A stretch of DNA of 64,000 nt from Ignavibacteriota bacterium (GTDB taxonomy: Bacteria > Bacteroidota > Ignavibacteria > UBA10030 > UBA6906), in NCBI GenBank assembly GCA_016707525.1, contig JADJHP010000003.1:410958-474957 (forward strand). Direction: 5' to 3'. The position numbers and the translations under genes are program-made. How positions within the stretch are numbered: position 1 is the first letter of the stretch; every line of letters begins with the position of its first letter. Below are positions 9,460-18,830 of the stretch, piece after piece. Below the pieces are notes generated by a model that saw only the letters and a list, made by a program, of their open reading frames with translations, was not told where the DNA came from and made no database searches.

Positions 9460-10767
9460 TCACTGCATCGCGCCCGCGGCGCGGATCTGTGTATTCATGT
9501 CGTGGAGAGCGCTGTCAATGCTGATCTCACCCTTCACCGCGCGATTGGCAGCACGTGACACGATGTCCGACAACTTGGTGTATTCCATAAGTGCCGGACG
9601 GTGGAACCCGTTGCCGATCAACCCGGCATAGTACTGCAGGATCGGATGACGCTGCATGTAGGCGGGATCGGTATACACCTCCATATTCGTCGGGATGTAG
9701 CCGCCCACTTCGAACAGGATCTTCTGCATGTCCACGCGCTGAAAAAAGCGTGCCAGCTCCACCGCCTCCTTTTTGCGTGCGCTGAAGCGCGAGACCATGA
9801 AGTTCCATCCTCCGAACACACTCACCGGCCGGCGCCCTGTGAAATGTGGCAACGGAGCGCGCTGCACAAGGTCCAGCTTCAGCGTGTCCGCGTACCAGCG
9901 GCGATATTTTTCCAGGAAGTTCGGCCATCCGCGCACCGCAACGCCGTTGCGTTCCAGCATGTGCGTGTAGCTCTGGATCTCGTCGAACTCGCAGACCTCC
10001 CGGGGGCTGATGCCGTCCACGGCAGCAAAATCCACAAGCATTCCCAACGCCCGGCGTGGCTCGGGACGTTCAAAATCGATGGGCCGGCGCGTGAAGAACC
10101 GGTCGTCCTGACCGGCGATCAATTCAAAGAAGTTGCATGTCAACCCTTCATAATCGTTCGCCTGGAAGAAGTAGAACGGCCAACCCCTTGCTCTCGCATC
10201 GCGGCCAACCGCCCGGAATTCGTCCCAGGTGAGCGACGCGCGCAGCCTGGCCTCGAACGCGGGGTCGGGCCGTAGCCGACGCATGAGGTCCGCCCGATAG
10301 TACAGCAGTCCGATGTCGATGTACATCGGAATGGCCATCAAACGGCCATCAAAGAAACATGATTCCTGTGCCTGGGGAAGAACGGCCGAACGGTCATCCG
10401 CAGAGATGAGACTGTCCAGAGGCTCGCACCAACGCGAGAATCGAGCCACCCAGATGTGGTCCACGGTGAAGATGTCCAGCCGGTCACTCTTATTCCTCAG
10501 CGAGCGGGCCAACAATTCCTTCCGTTCATTGGTGCTGAACTTCTCGAACGGCAGGTTGACAGGAACCACTTCGACACGGCCTTGATGCAGCGCATTGAAC
10601 CGGTCGATGACGCTCTGGTGCGCCGGCGAGATGTTATCGGCATAGTAGACGCGGACAATGCCATCCGTTTCGTCCCCACCGACACTCACGCGATCGAACA
10701 CAACGAGCGCAACGATCGCCAGGACAAGCGTTAGTGCAACGGAAATGGAAATGACATGTGCACGCAT
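9460..10767 (-). CDS. Family 1 extracellular solute-binding protein (sugar type)
   Basis: Periplasmic binding protein of 435 residues resembling sugar ABC-transporter receptors. The N-terminus is a hydrophobic segment (ISVALTLVLAIVALVVFD) with no lipobox, so it is either a signal peptide or an uncleaved anchor. VYYADNISPAHQSVIDRFNALHQ begins the first lobe. DIFTVDHIWVARFSRWCEPLD, TWDEFRAVGRDARARGWPFY and VFGGWNFMVSRFSARKKEAVELARFF are typical family segments. No permease or ATPase gene accompanies it. It is instead the first gene of an operon with a sensor kinase and a sigma-54 regulator. I infer a ligand-sensing partner for the kinase rather than an uptake component. Confidence 0.85.
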   Translation of the reverse strand: MRAHVISISVALTLVLAIVALVVFDRVSVGGDETDGIVRVYYADNISPAHQSVIDRFNALHQGRVEVVPVNLPFEKFSTNERKELLARSLRNKSDRLDIFTVDHIWVARFSRWCEPLDSLISADDRSAVLPQAQESCFFDGRLMAIPMYIDIGLLYYRADLMRRLRPDPAFEARLRASLTWDEFRAVGRDARARGWPFYFFQANDYEGLTCNFFELIAGQDDRFFTRRPIDFERPEPRRALGMLVDFAAVDGISPREVCEFDEIQSYTHMLERNGVAVRGWPNFLEKYRRWYADTLKLDLVQRAPLPHFTGRRPVSVFGGWNFMVSRFSARKKEAVELARFFQRVDMQKILFEVGGYIPTNMEVYTDPAYMQRHPILQYYAGLIGNGFHRPALMEYTKLSDIVSRAANRAVKGEISIDSALHDMNTQIRAAGAMQ

Positions 10768-10967
10768 GAGGGACCATGATCGTGGGACGGATCATGGAAT
10801 GTATTGAGAATGCCGCTGAGATTCAACGATGCGGAGGGACTGCCCTGCGGGATGTACTGGTGCGGAATGGCTGCAGATCCATGGGCCGTCTTCAGAAGCA
10901 TGACGCTGCTGAGATGATGGGCTTCCCGATCAGATATCTGAATTCAGCTCTCTGCTGCCTGCATGCA

Positions 10968-12266
10968 TCACGCGTCCTGCATCTGGAACCCGACGCCGAT
11001 CTCTTTCAGGAATGCGAACGGCAGCTCACCACCGGCAAAGATGAACACGTAGTCGTTCCGTACTGTCTCCTCACTTCCGGCTATCTCGAGGCGGACCTGC
11101 TCCGGCAGGATCTCGCGCACACCGGAGTTCCACACCAGACGGACCAGGCTGCGGCTGACGGCCTCATCGATCGCTTTCTTGTTCCGGTCTTTGATGCGTG
11201 AAAAGGCCTCGCGACGATAGGACAGCGTGACACGGTTCCTTGCCCGGAGGGACAACCCCACCGCGGCTTCCACGGCGCTGTCTCCCCCGCCCACCACGAG
11301 GATGTCGCTTCCTTCATACGAACTGGCATCCAGAAGGCGATACATCACCTTTCCCTGCTCCTCACCCGTCACGCCGAGTTTGCGGGGCGTGCCACGTCGC
11401 CCGAGCGCCAGCACGACGTACCTGGTCCGGTATGATCCTACGGGCGTTCGCACTTCGTAGCCGCCAGGATCGCCGGCTACCGCGAGCACCTTCTCATTCG
11501 TATGCACATTCAACTTCGTTTTCTGCAGGATCCGCTCCCAGAGCGACAGGAGTTCCTCTTTGGAGACCTCGGAGAATTTCACCTTCCCCCAGAGCGGCAG
11601 TTCGAACGGGGATGTGAGGACGATCTTCCGCCGGGGATAGTGCAGAATGGTCCCGCCGATGGTCTCCTGTTCCAGCGCGACATAGCGGAGGCCTGCTTCC
11701 TGCGCCGCGAGAGAGGCCGTCAGGCCCGCGGGACCAGCGCCGACGACCACCACATCATACATGTCGCCGCTTGCCCGGGTCGGATCGGCCGCGATCTCCC
11801 CGACGACCCGCACGCCCTGGGAGACCGCATTGCGGATGAGCCCGATGCCGCCCAGTTCACCCGCGACAAAGATCCCCGGCCGCGTGGTCTCCATCCGGTC
11901 ATTCAGGACGGGAAGCTCCGCATTGCGGCCCGGAGGGGCGAACACGAGGTTGATCCCGCCTACCGGACAGGCGTCGGCGCACCGGCCATGGCCGACACAT
12001 TTGGCCCCATGAAGGAGGACGGCGGTTCCTTCGACGATCCCCAGAACATTCTCCTCGGGGCAGGCCATGACACAATTCCCGCAGCCGATACACTGGAGCG
12101 CATCGATGCGCGGATGCATCCCGCCCGCAACATCGAGGCCGGTCATCTTCAGCTCGCGCATCCGGTTCTTCGCGTCCGTTTCCTTCCGGCGCTGGCGCCG
12201 GTAATACGGGATCACCGAAACGGCAATGATCGCGAATGCTATCGCAATGGTCAGAAGTGATTCCAC
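10968..12266 (-). CDS. Membrane-anchored FeS/FAD/NAD(P) oxidoreductase, permuted thioredoxin-reductase fold
   Basis: Flavoprotein of 432 residues, GTG start with AAGGAG upstream, eight bases after the barrel gene. One N-terminal membrane helix (LLTIAIAFAIIAVSVIPYY) is followed by RRQRRK, placing the rest in the cytoplasm. A full 4Fe-4S motif CIGCGNCVMACP is followed by CVGHGRCADACP, where His replaces one Cys. FAD and NAD(P) Rossmann motifs are VVVGAGPAGLTASLAAQ and LVVGGGDSAVEAAVG. The segment RPGIFVAGELGGIGLIRNAVSQG, normally at the end of the thioredoxin-reductase fold, precedes the FAD motif, so the domain looks circularly permuted. No redox CxxC pair is present. It likely passes electrons between NAD(P)H and the cytochrome chain encoded upstream (inference). 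Confidence 0.88.
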   Translation of the reverse strand: MESLLTIAIAFAIIAVSVIPYYRRQRRKETDAKNRMRELKMTGLDVAGGMHPRIDALQCIGCGNCVMACPEENVLGIVEGTAVLLHGAKCVGHGRCADACPVGGINLVFAPPGRNAELPVLNDRMETTRPGIFVAGELGGIGLIRNAVSQGVRVVGEIAADPTRASGDMYDVVVVGAGPAGLTASLAAQEAGLRYVALEQETIGGTILHYPRRKIVLTSPFELPLWGKVKFSEVSKEELLSLWERILQKTKLNVHTNEKVLAVAGDPGGYEVRTPVGSYRTRYVVLALGRRGTPRKLGVTGEEQGKVMYRLLDASSYEGSDILVVGGGDSAVEAAVGLSLRARNRVTLSYRREAFSRIKDRNKKAIDEAVSRSLVRLVWNSGVREILPEQVRLEIAGSEETVRNDYVFIFAGGELPFAFLKEIGVGFQMQDA

Positions 12267-12274
12267 GGTGCTCC

Positions 12275-13861
12275 TTAGAGTCGGAACCCCAACTCGGCAA
12301 TGATCCTCTGAAGGGGACGGTCATTCTCCCAGACCTGGTCGAACCCGCCGAACAGGTACCACCGTGAACCGAGGATCATCTGCAGCATGAGACTCGCCGT
12401 CGTTGTCGTCTGCTTCTCTTTTGATCGGAACAGCGTGTACGCATACTGCTCCGCACTCAAGGTCAGCGATGATCCCGACGGGAACGAATAGTCGATGTTC
12501 CCTGAGAAGTTCGTACCATCCGCATACGTCCCCTTGATGGTCGCACCCATCAATCCCAGACTCGCCCCCGTCTGCAGAATATTCCCCATCCTGAATGTGC
12601 CAATGATCGTCCGCGATGTCCGGAGATCCGCGATCCGTGGGCGTACGTTGATCCGTCCGCCGATCTGGATGCGCGCCGGCAGGCGGATCATCATTCCGCC
12701 GCGGATCCCCTGCCGGACGGTATTGTCCATAATGGTATCGGACCGGACGTTCATGGATTCAAGATAGTACACCATACGTGTGGCATCGTATCCGCCATCC
12801 AGCGTAAGCCAGTCGGTGGGAGACACGGAGATATTCACGAACGTGTTCGTCAAACGTGGTTTGCTCGTCCGGGCAGCGCCGTCGAGGCCGACGATGTCGA
12901 TCTCCGTGGACTGATACAGGAAGAACGCCGACCCGAGCCGCATGCTGCTCTGCAGGTACATGAAATCCCGGTCCAGTTTTCCCCGGTACATCAGGCGACC
13001 GTAGGCAAGCGTGACGTCCCCACCACCATTCCCCGCACTCGGCCATCCATAGTTCACGAACAGAGCCGCCTTCTGACGGTAGGTATCGATGCCCGAGTTG
13101 GCATAGTCCGGCTGGAACCCGCCGAGGATGCCGGTCGTGAACCTTCCGGAACGCACGAAGGCCTCCACACCATCGAGAGGTCCGAGACCCGCCGCATACC
13201 GGGGCGTCACGCGGCCGAGGCCGAATCCTGCTCCATTGCCCGCCGGCTCGAGCCGGAAGGCGGCATCATAGATCCGGACATTCGTGCGCGTCCGTGAGAA
13301 ATTCAGTTGTGAGGCATCCGCAAGCTCACGCGACACTCTCCCGTGCAGGGAGAAGGAGATCCGGGATCCAAAGAGTGCAGGCATCGACAGGTTCGCCATC
13401 AGGGTCGGCAACGAGGTCGTGAACCCCTCGGCGGAGCGCATGCCGAAATATTGCAGCGCGATGCGCCCGGTGACAAGCGGCGGTGACAGCGCGGCACCGG
13501 ACTCGCCCCGGCCTTTCGGGCCCTGCGTCACGACGGGTTCAGGGCGGCGCCAGAGCCGGGCCGTCACGCTGTCGCCGACCGCCACAGCACGCGCGCCACC
13601 TTCCAGGGGAACCATCGACGAACGTGCCGAGACCGCAGCAACCACGCCCCGCCCGATCGCCTTGCCCGATTTCTCGAACGTGATCGTATCGCCGACCGCA
13701 AGGCGTTGTTCCCTGCCTGCGCCGACGTACGCCGCGGCGCCGGAGACATACGTCACCGCGGCACGCACGTTCACGATCGTCGCTTGACGTTGTGCGTGCC
13801 CGACCCCGCCCAGCACACACACAATACCGCATACGCCTATGAAGCGCCAGATGCCGGTCAC
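12275..13861 (-). CDS. Outer-membrane beta-barrel, candidate porin of a porin-cytochrome conduit
   Basis: Exported 528-residue protein. It begins with GTG at 13861, which overlaps the TGA of the 31-heme cytochrome. A signal peptide (FIGVCGIVCVLGGVGHAQ) leads into a small SH3-like beta domain (about residues 30-105, with VGDTITFEKSGKAIGRGVV and VGDSVTARL). Many alternating hydrophobic beta strands of barrel type follow, ending in ELGFRL. Strand-like examples are TFVNISVSPTDWLTLDGGYDATRMVYYL and SFPSGSSLTLSAEQYAYTLF. No haem motif is present. Its position, translationally coupled to two large multihaem cytochromes, suggests the barrel that lets a cytochrome cross the outer membrane. Strand number was not computed. 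Confidence 0.8.
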   Translation of the reverse strand: MTGIWRFIGVCGIVCVLGGVGHAQRQATIVNVRAAVTYVSGAAAYVGAGREQRLAVGDTITFEKSGKAIGRGVVAAVSARSSMVPLEGGARAVAVGDSVTARLWRRPEPVVTQGPKGRGESGAALSPPLVTGRIALQYFGMRSAEGFTTSLPTLMANLSMPALFGSRISFSLHGRVSRELADASQLNFSRTRTNVRIYDAAFRLEPAGNGAGFGLGRVTPRYAAGLGPLDGVEAFVRSGRFTTGILGGFQPDYANSGIDTYRQKAALFVNYGWPSAGNGGGDVTLAYGRLMYRGKLDRDFMYLQSSMRLGSAFFLYQSTEIDIVGLDGAARTSKPRLTNTFVNISVSPTDWLTLDGGYDATRMVYYLESMNVRSDTIMDNTVRQGIRGGMMIRLPARIQIGGRINVRPRIADLRTSRTIIGTFRMGNILQTGASLGLMGATIKGTYADGTNFSGNIDYSFPSGSSLTLSAEQYAYTLFRSKEKQTTTTASLMLQMILGSRWYLFGGFDQVWENDRPLQRIIAELGFRL

Positions 13862-16226
13862 TCACGCCCCCGCGGATGGCAGTTATAGCACGCCGCACTG
13901 CTGTAACTATACCTTGTATTGCCACGATGCTTGGAATCCATCGAACTCTGTGCATGCTCATGGCACCCGATGCATGAGAAGACCCGGATGTCGGATGCCG
14001 ACGTATGACAATCCGCGCACGACGTCCACCGTCCCGGCCGGTGGACCGCCGTCGCCGAGATCGGGAAGGATGGTTCGTGGTCGAATGTCGAAGGTGTCCA
14101 ACCCGATGACGAGTGGCAGGTTTCGCAGGTCGTCGGGAAACCCGACGTCGTGTGATTCGGGTTTGTCGATGCGTTGTAGTCCTGCTGGTGACACGACACG
14201 CAGGTGGAAGGCAGTCCCTTGTAGACATTGTTGACGTGGCACTGGGCGCAGGCCACGCCCACATGCCGCCCGTTCAACGCAAAGCCGGTCTGCGAGTGAT
14301 TGAAACTTCCGGCCCAGTTGGCCGCACCCGTGCCGTGGCACGTCACGCAATCGGTCGCGAACCCCGATGCCTGATGTGGCGGATTCTTGGTTCCATTGAA
14401 ATCCGTTGCGTGGCACGAGTAGCAATCGGCCGGCAGCCCCTTGAAAACATTGTTCTTGTGGCACTGGAGGCACGGCACCGCAGCATGGGAACCGTTCAAC
14501 GGGAAGCCGGTACTTGCGTGATCGAATTTCCCGCCCCATGTCGTCGAGGACGCCGAATGGCACTGGATGCAGTCCGTCCCCAGGCCCGAGACCTGGTGCG
14601 GCGGGGTCGTCGTTGCGGCATAGTCGGCGGCATGACACGAATAGCAGTTCGCGCCGGCAGCCCCTTGAAGACATTGTTCTTGTGGCAGGTCATGCACTGT
14701 ACCGTGACATGCGCACCGGTCAACGGGAACAGCGTGGCAGAGTGATCGAATTTCCCGCCCCAGGTGGTCGCCGAGCCCGAATGGCACAGATTACAATCCG
14801 TGCTCAACCCGGATGTCCGATGCGGAGGATTCGTCGTGGCCGTATACTCGGCGCTATGGCACGAGTAGCAGTCCGACGGTAGCCCCTTGTACACATTGTT
14901 CTTGTGGCAGTCGACGCACGGCACCGCCGCATGGGAGCCTGCCAGGTTGAACCCGGTCGTGGCGTGGTCAAACTTCGACACCCACGCCGAGGATGTCGTC
15001 GTATGACACTGCGCGCAATCCGTCCCGAACCCGGCAGCCTGATGAGGCGGATTCTTCGTTGCCGTGAAGTCCGCCGCATGACATGCATTGCAGGTAGTAG
15101 CAAGACCTTTGAAGACATTGTTCTTGTGACATGCCATACACTGGACCGTCGCATGCAGCCCGGTCAGGGGGAATGCCGTCGTGGCATGATCGAATTTCCC
15201 GCCCCACACCGACGAAGATGCCGAATGGCATTGGATGCAATCCGTGCTCAGGCCCGAGGCCAGATGCGGCGGATTCTTCGTTGCATTATAGTCATTGGCA
15301 TGACACGAGAAGCAGGTTGATGGCAGACCCTTGTAGACGTTGTTCTTGTGGCAGTCGGCGCACGGCACCGCCATGTGCGATCCGACCAGCGGGAAGGCGG
15401 TCGCCGCGTGATCGAACTTCGCCGTCCAGGTGGAAGAAGACGCGGCGTGACACTGGGCACAATCCGTACCGAACCCTGCCGACTGATGCGGCGGCTTGGT
15501 CGTGCGTGTGTATTCGCCCGTGTGGCACGAGGCGCAGTGTGACGGCAGGCCTTTGAAGGTGTTGTTCTTGTGGCACTGGGCACAGGCAACAGCGGCATGG
15601 GAACCCACCAGCGGGAACCCGGTCGTGGTGTGATCGAACTTCCCTCCCCAGGCCGCCGCCGACACCGAGTGGCACGTTTCGCACGTGGTGTTGATACCGG
15701 ACGCACGGTGCGCCGGCGCCGTCGTGGCATCATAGTCGTTGCGGTGACAGCTATAGCAGTCGATCGGGGCGCCGGCGTACGTATGCTTCTGCTCGTTGGT
15801 GTGGCATGCCTGGCACTGTGCACGGCGGTGGGCGCCGAGCAAGGCGAATCTGGTGGAGACGTGCCGCTGGGGCATATCCGGGACCAGCCAGGATTCCGAT
15901 GAATGGCATCGCTCGCAGTTCGGGCCCAACTCATTACGATGGACATCCGTGTGACACGTACCGCAACGATCCGTCGCCTCCGAGAACTTCAATGTTGCAT
16001 GGCACTGCCTGCAGGCCACCTGCGCGTGCTGCCCAACCAGCGGGAACCCCGTCTGGGAATGTTTGAACTTCACACCCGGTGTCAGGACCTTCCAGGAATC
16101 GGTGTCATGGCACTGATCGCACGCGACGGAGAGTTTGCCGTGCGGCGAATCCTGCGCGTGCACGGCAATGGCCGTGAGACAGATCCCCGCGATGGCAAGG
16201 ATGAACTTCACGATGACTGATCGCAT
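13858..16226 (-). CDS. 31-heme c-type cytochrome with three-heme repeats; 2-bp frameshift near 14650-14655
   Basis: Giant periplasmic or outer-surface multihaem cytochrome. The start at 16226 has GGAGGG six bases upstream and a signal peptide (VKFILAIAGICLTAIAVHAQ). I count 31 CxxCH motifs, 20 before and 11 after a frame break. The core is a 74-residue unit of the type CHKNNVFKGLP..CYSCH..DY.AT.NPPH...G..TDC..CHSASS..WGGKFDH with three haems. A conserved TTGTTcttgtgg-type mark recurs at 14228, 14450, 14674, 14896, 15118, 15340 and 15562. Every spacing is 222 except one of 224, which locates a 2-bp insertion in the CGCGC at 14650-14654. Corrected, the precursor is 788 residues. Uncorrected, the product loses its last 11 haem motifs. 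It likely carries electrons between inner and outer membranes. Confidence 0.9.
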
Positions 16227-16264
16227 GATGCCCTCCGCATGCTTGTCTTCCCCTGTCCTCACAC

Positions 16265-17920
16265 TCATAATGGCCCCACATTCTTACCGTGACAATCCAC
16301 ACATTGGTGTGACGTACCTGCGAACCGCCATTGCGCCAGTGGTGCATCCTTGCCACCCGGGCCATGGCACAGGGAACAGGTCACCCCGACGTGTTTCCCC
16401 GTCAGCGGAAACGGCGTGCGCTCGTGACCGAACTGCACCTCGTTCCATGACCGGGGAGAATGGCACTCGATGCACCCTTTCTGCACGATGCGGTCGAACT
16501 GGCCGCGGTGAACGTCCTTATGACACTCTTTGCACGCCGGCATCTGGTCCCAGTGGAAACGCCTCACGGACCTTCCGTTGATGCTCGTGCGTGTGTGACA
16601 TTCTGCGCAGGCGACCGCCGCATGTGATCCGATGAGCGGAAATCCGGAGGCCCGGTGATCGGCAACGGTGTAGGCAGGAGGGATGAACGCCCGCTCGGTG
16701 TGGCACCGTTCACACGCCGTGCGCCCTGCAGCCGTCGTGAACTGCTTTTCATGTGTGTCCAGATGGCAATCATCGCATTCGTAGCGCGTCTGGCGCTGTG
16801 ACAGCGAAGCCTTTATCGACTGCTGGGGGGCATTACCGTGGCACTTCGCGCATTGTGCGGCCTTGTGGGCATCCCGCAACGCGAACCGGGTTTCACCATG
16901 ATCGAACGTCATTGCCTTCCCATCCTTCCAACCACTCTCCACATGACATTCCTCGCAACGCTTCGTCGTACCATCCGGCACGAACTTGCCGCGGTGAGGA
17001 TCGGCGTGACAGTCCACGCACTTCCCGAACTCTTTGATCACGAACCGCGCACTCCCGGTCTCCCGGCCTCGATGACACCGCTCACAGAGAGTTGTCGCGT
17101 GCTTTCCCCGCAACGGAAAACGGGTCGTACTATGATCGAAATGCGCTGCAACACCCGAGCTCCAACCGGCGGTCGAATGACAGCTCTCGCACGACTTCTT
17201 GAATTTTCCTGCGTGCGGGTCCTTGTGACACGACGAGCACGAGGCGAACTTCAGTCCGGTATACGCGATCACCCCACCGGGAGAAGGGGCGCGATGGCAT
17301 TTGCTGCACTCCACTTTCTCATGCCGGCCTGTGAGTGCGAACCGTGTCCGATCGTGGGAGAATCCCGTCGGAGGTTTCCAGCTCTCCTGGCCGTGACATG
17401 TGGTGCAGGCCTTGGTGAACTGGCCTCCGTGATGATCCTTGTGGCAACTCAGGCATTCTCTCCCGAGGCCGAGGAACGTCCCCGCTTTCATTCTGGCGGT
17501 ATTGCTCCGGATGCGTTCCTCACGGACATTGGACGGCCGGTGACACGCGACGCAGGCGTTGCGCGCGTGCTTCCCCGTCAGGGTGAACCCTGCTCTCTCG
17601 TGATCGAAATGCGTCGTATCGAACCGTACGATGCTGAACCCCCGTCCGTGGTGTTCCTTGTGGCATTCCACGCACTTGTGGGAGCGGAGGCCCCCATGGA
17701 GGCCGGCACGGCGCGACATCCGGTCCGCGATGTCCGTATGACAGCCGAGACATTTCTCATTGTCGATGTTCTTGCCGAGGCTGTGGCATGTCGTGCATTT
17801 GTCCATGCCTTCCAGGGATGCGTGCGCGGTCGACAGCTCGCCCGGAGAGATCTGAGCCCGGACGGACGCGGTGGACAGAACGACCACGACGCAAAGAAAG
17901 CCCCCGAACAGAGTTCTCAT
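16265..17920 (-). CDS. 20-heme c-type cytochrome
   Basis: Exported multihaem cytochrome of about 551 residues. ATG at 17920 is one base after the stop of the b-type cytochrome gene and precedes the signal peptide TLFGGFLCVVVVLSTASVRAQ; an upstream in-frame start is less likely. I count 20 CxxCH motifs spread evenly through the mature protein, from CTTCH near the N-terminus to CVDCH near the C-terminus. Many sit in pairs around FDH and GKH/GSHAAVAC segments, which resemble the repeats of the next gene but are less regular. It is expected to receive electrons from the membrane cytochrome b and pass them to the 31-heme protein or the outer-membrane barrel complex (inference from order). Confidence 0.92.
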   Translation of the reverse strand: MRTLFGGFLCVVVVLSTASVRAQISPGELSTAHASLEGMDKCTTCHSLGKNIDNEKCLGCHTDIADRMSRRAGLHGGLRSHKCVECHKEHHGRGFSIVRFDTTHFDHERAGFTLTGKHARNACVACHRPSNVREERIRSNTARMKAGTFLGLGRECLSCHKDHHGGQFTKACTTCHGQESWKPPTGFSHDRTRFALTGRHEKVECSKCHRAPSPGGVIAYTGLKFASCSSCHKDPHAGKFKKSCESCHSTAGWSSGVAAHFDHSTTRFPLRGKHATTLCERCHRGRETGSARFVIKEFGKCVDCHADPHRGKFVPDGTTKRCEECHVESGWKDGKAMTFDHGETRFALRDAHKAAQCAKCHGNAPQQSIKASLSQRQTRYECDDCHLDTHEKQFTTAAGRTACERCHTERAFIPPAYTVADHRASGFPLIGSHAAVACAECHTRTSINGRSVRRFHWDQMPACKECHKDVHRGQFDRIVQKGCIECHSPRSWNEVQFGHERTPFPLTGKHVGVTCSLCHGPGGKDAPLAQWRFAGTSHQCVDCHGKNVGPL

Positions 17921-17921
17921 G

Positions 17922-18830
17922 TCACCATATCCACCAATAGCCGAACGCCACAGCCACCCCAACGTGAAGGAAAAGGATCACGAACATCACGATCGTGAAC
18001 GGGAGATGGATCACATGCCAGAGATGGAAGATCCGGCGCGACTGTTCGAGCATCTCCACCCGTCGCCGGAGGACCGAGCGCCGCAGCGCGAGATGGGAGA
18101 GCCGTGCAAGGAGCTGGCCGGAGATGCGCGACCGCTCTAGTTCCTGGCGGAATATGCGGAGCTGGCGGCGGCGGTGCAGATCGAAGGTGAGACCATCCAG
18201 CAGGACACCCAGCATCCCGGTGTGCCGCTTGCTTTCGCGTGAATGTACCGTAGCCTCCATCCGGTCCAGATCTGCCTGCGACAGGCCGCTCGTTTCCAGA
18301 AGGGTCTGACGCAGTGCCTCACTCTCACGCGTCATCTCTCCTTCGGTCATTTCCTGCCCCTGCATCGTCTTTGGGATCTGAATGTAGAGATAACGCCCGA
18401 TGACGCCGCTGGCAACGACGGCAAGCATGCTCCAGACGCTCACAGCCACGAGGCCGCCAAACTTGAAGGTCGTATGGTATATGATGAGGGAAGGGCCGAG
18501 CAGGCAGAGGAAGATGTGGACCGACAGGTATGTCCGGATGGGGCCGGCATTCCTGAGGAACGACAGGCGCTTTCGTGAGGCGTACATCCCCACGCCGCTC
18601 ATGATCATCAGCGATCCAACGATCCCGTACCCGTGGCTTTCCACGCCCGAGGGCTTGAGTTCTTCATAGTGCGGGTGGAACGGACGCTCGGCTTCGGGGG
18701 TTGTGTAGTAGTCACAGCCCCGCAAGCCGATCGCAAGCGGGATCAGCAGGCCAAGTGCAACAAGAACGACAACGAACAGGACGTGGGCTCTCACCGGATA
18801 CCTTATTGTGCTCGACGACGATGCAATCAA
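17922..18830 (-). CDS. b-type cytochrome membrane subunit, probable quinol-side electron donor
   Basis: Polytopic inner-membrane protein of 302 residues with about five membrane segments: VLFVVVLVALGLLIPLAIGL, GYGIVGSLMIMSGVGMYA, YLSVHIFLCLLGPSLIIYHT, LVAVSVWSMLAVVASGVIG and PFTIVMFVILFLHVGVAVAFGY. Histidines fall in or next to helices (SHGYG, SVHIF, IIYHT, HLWHVIH, FLHVG) as expected for two b haems. Between helices 4 and 5 lies a long charged cytoplasmic stretch of about 120 residues rich in Arg, Leu and Glu, probably helical. It is the first gene of the cytochrome operon. The inferred role is oxidation of menaquinol and delivery of electrons to the periplasmic cytochromes. Confidence 0.75.
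   Translation of the reverse strand: MIASSSSTIRYPVRAHVLFVVVLVALGLLIPLAIGLRGCDYYTTPEAERPFHPHYEELKPSGVESHGYGIVGSLMIMSGVGMYASRKRLSFLRNAGPIRTYLSVHIFLCLLGPSLIIYHTTFKFGGLVAVSVWSMLAVVASGVIGRYLYIQIPKTMQGQEMTEGEMTRESEALRQTLLETSGLSQADLDRMEATVHSRESKRHTGMLGVLLDGLTFDLHRRRQLRIFRQELERSRISGQLLARLSHLALRRSVLRRRVEMLEQSRRIFHLWHVIHLPFTIVMFVILFLHVGVAVAFGYWWIW

Noticed and set aside
6501..9524. Plus-strand open frame of 1007 codons
   Set aside because: It is antisense to the response regulator and kinase genes, which have full domain motifs; long antisense frames are expected in GC-rich DNA.
10768..10967. Weak sigma-54-like match (GGGCA...CCGCA) ahead of the solute-binding protein
   Set aside because: Only the GG and GC cores fit; too many mismatches in the -12 half to list. 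Nothing else recognisable is in this gap.
13858..14787. Separate small cytochrome gene starting at 14787
   Set aside because: The first ~46 residues are out of frame with the heme repeats; the 222/224-base spacing shows it is the 3' part of the 31-heme gene after a 2-bp insertion.
14200..15600. Regular 222-base repeats considered as CRISPR or non-coding satellite
   Set aside because: The repeats are in-frame protein repeats with CxxCH motifs; unit length and lack of spacers exclude CRISPR.
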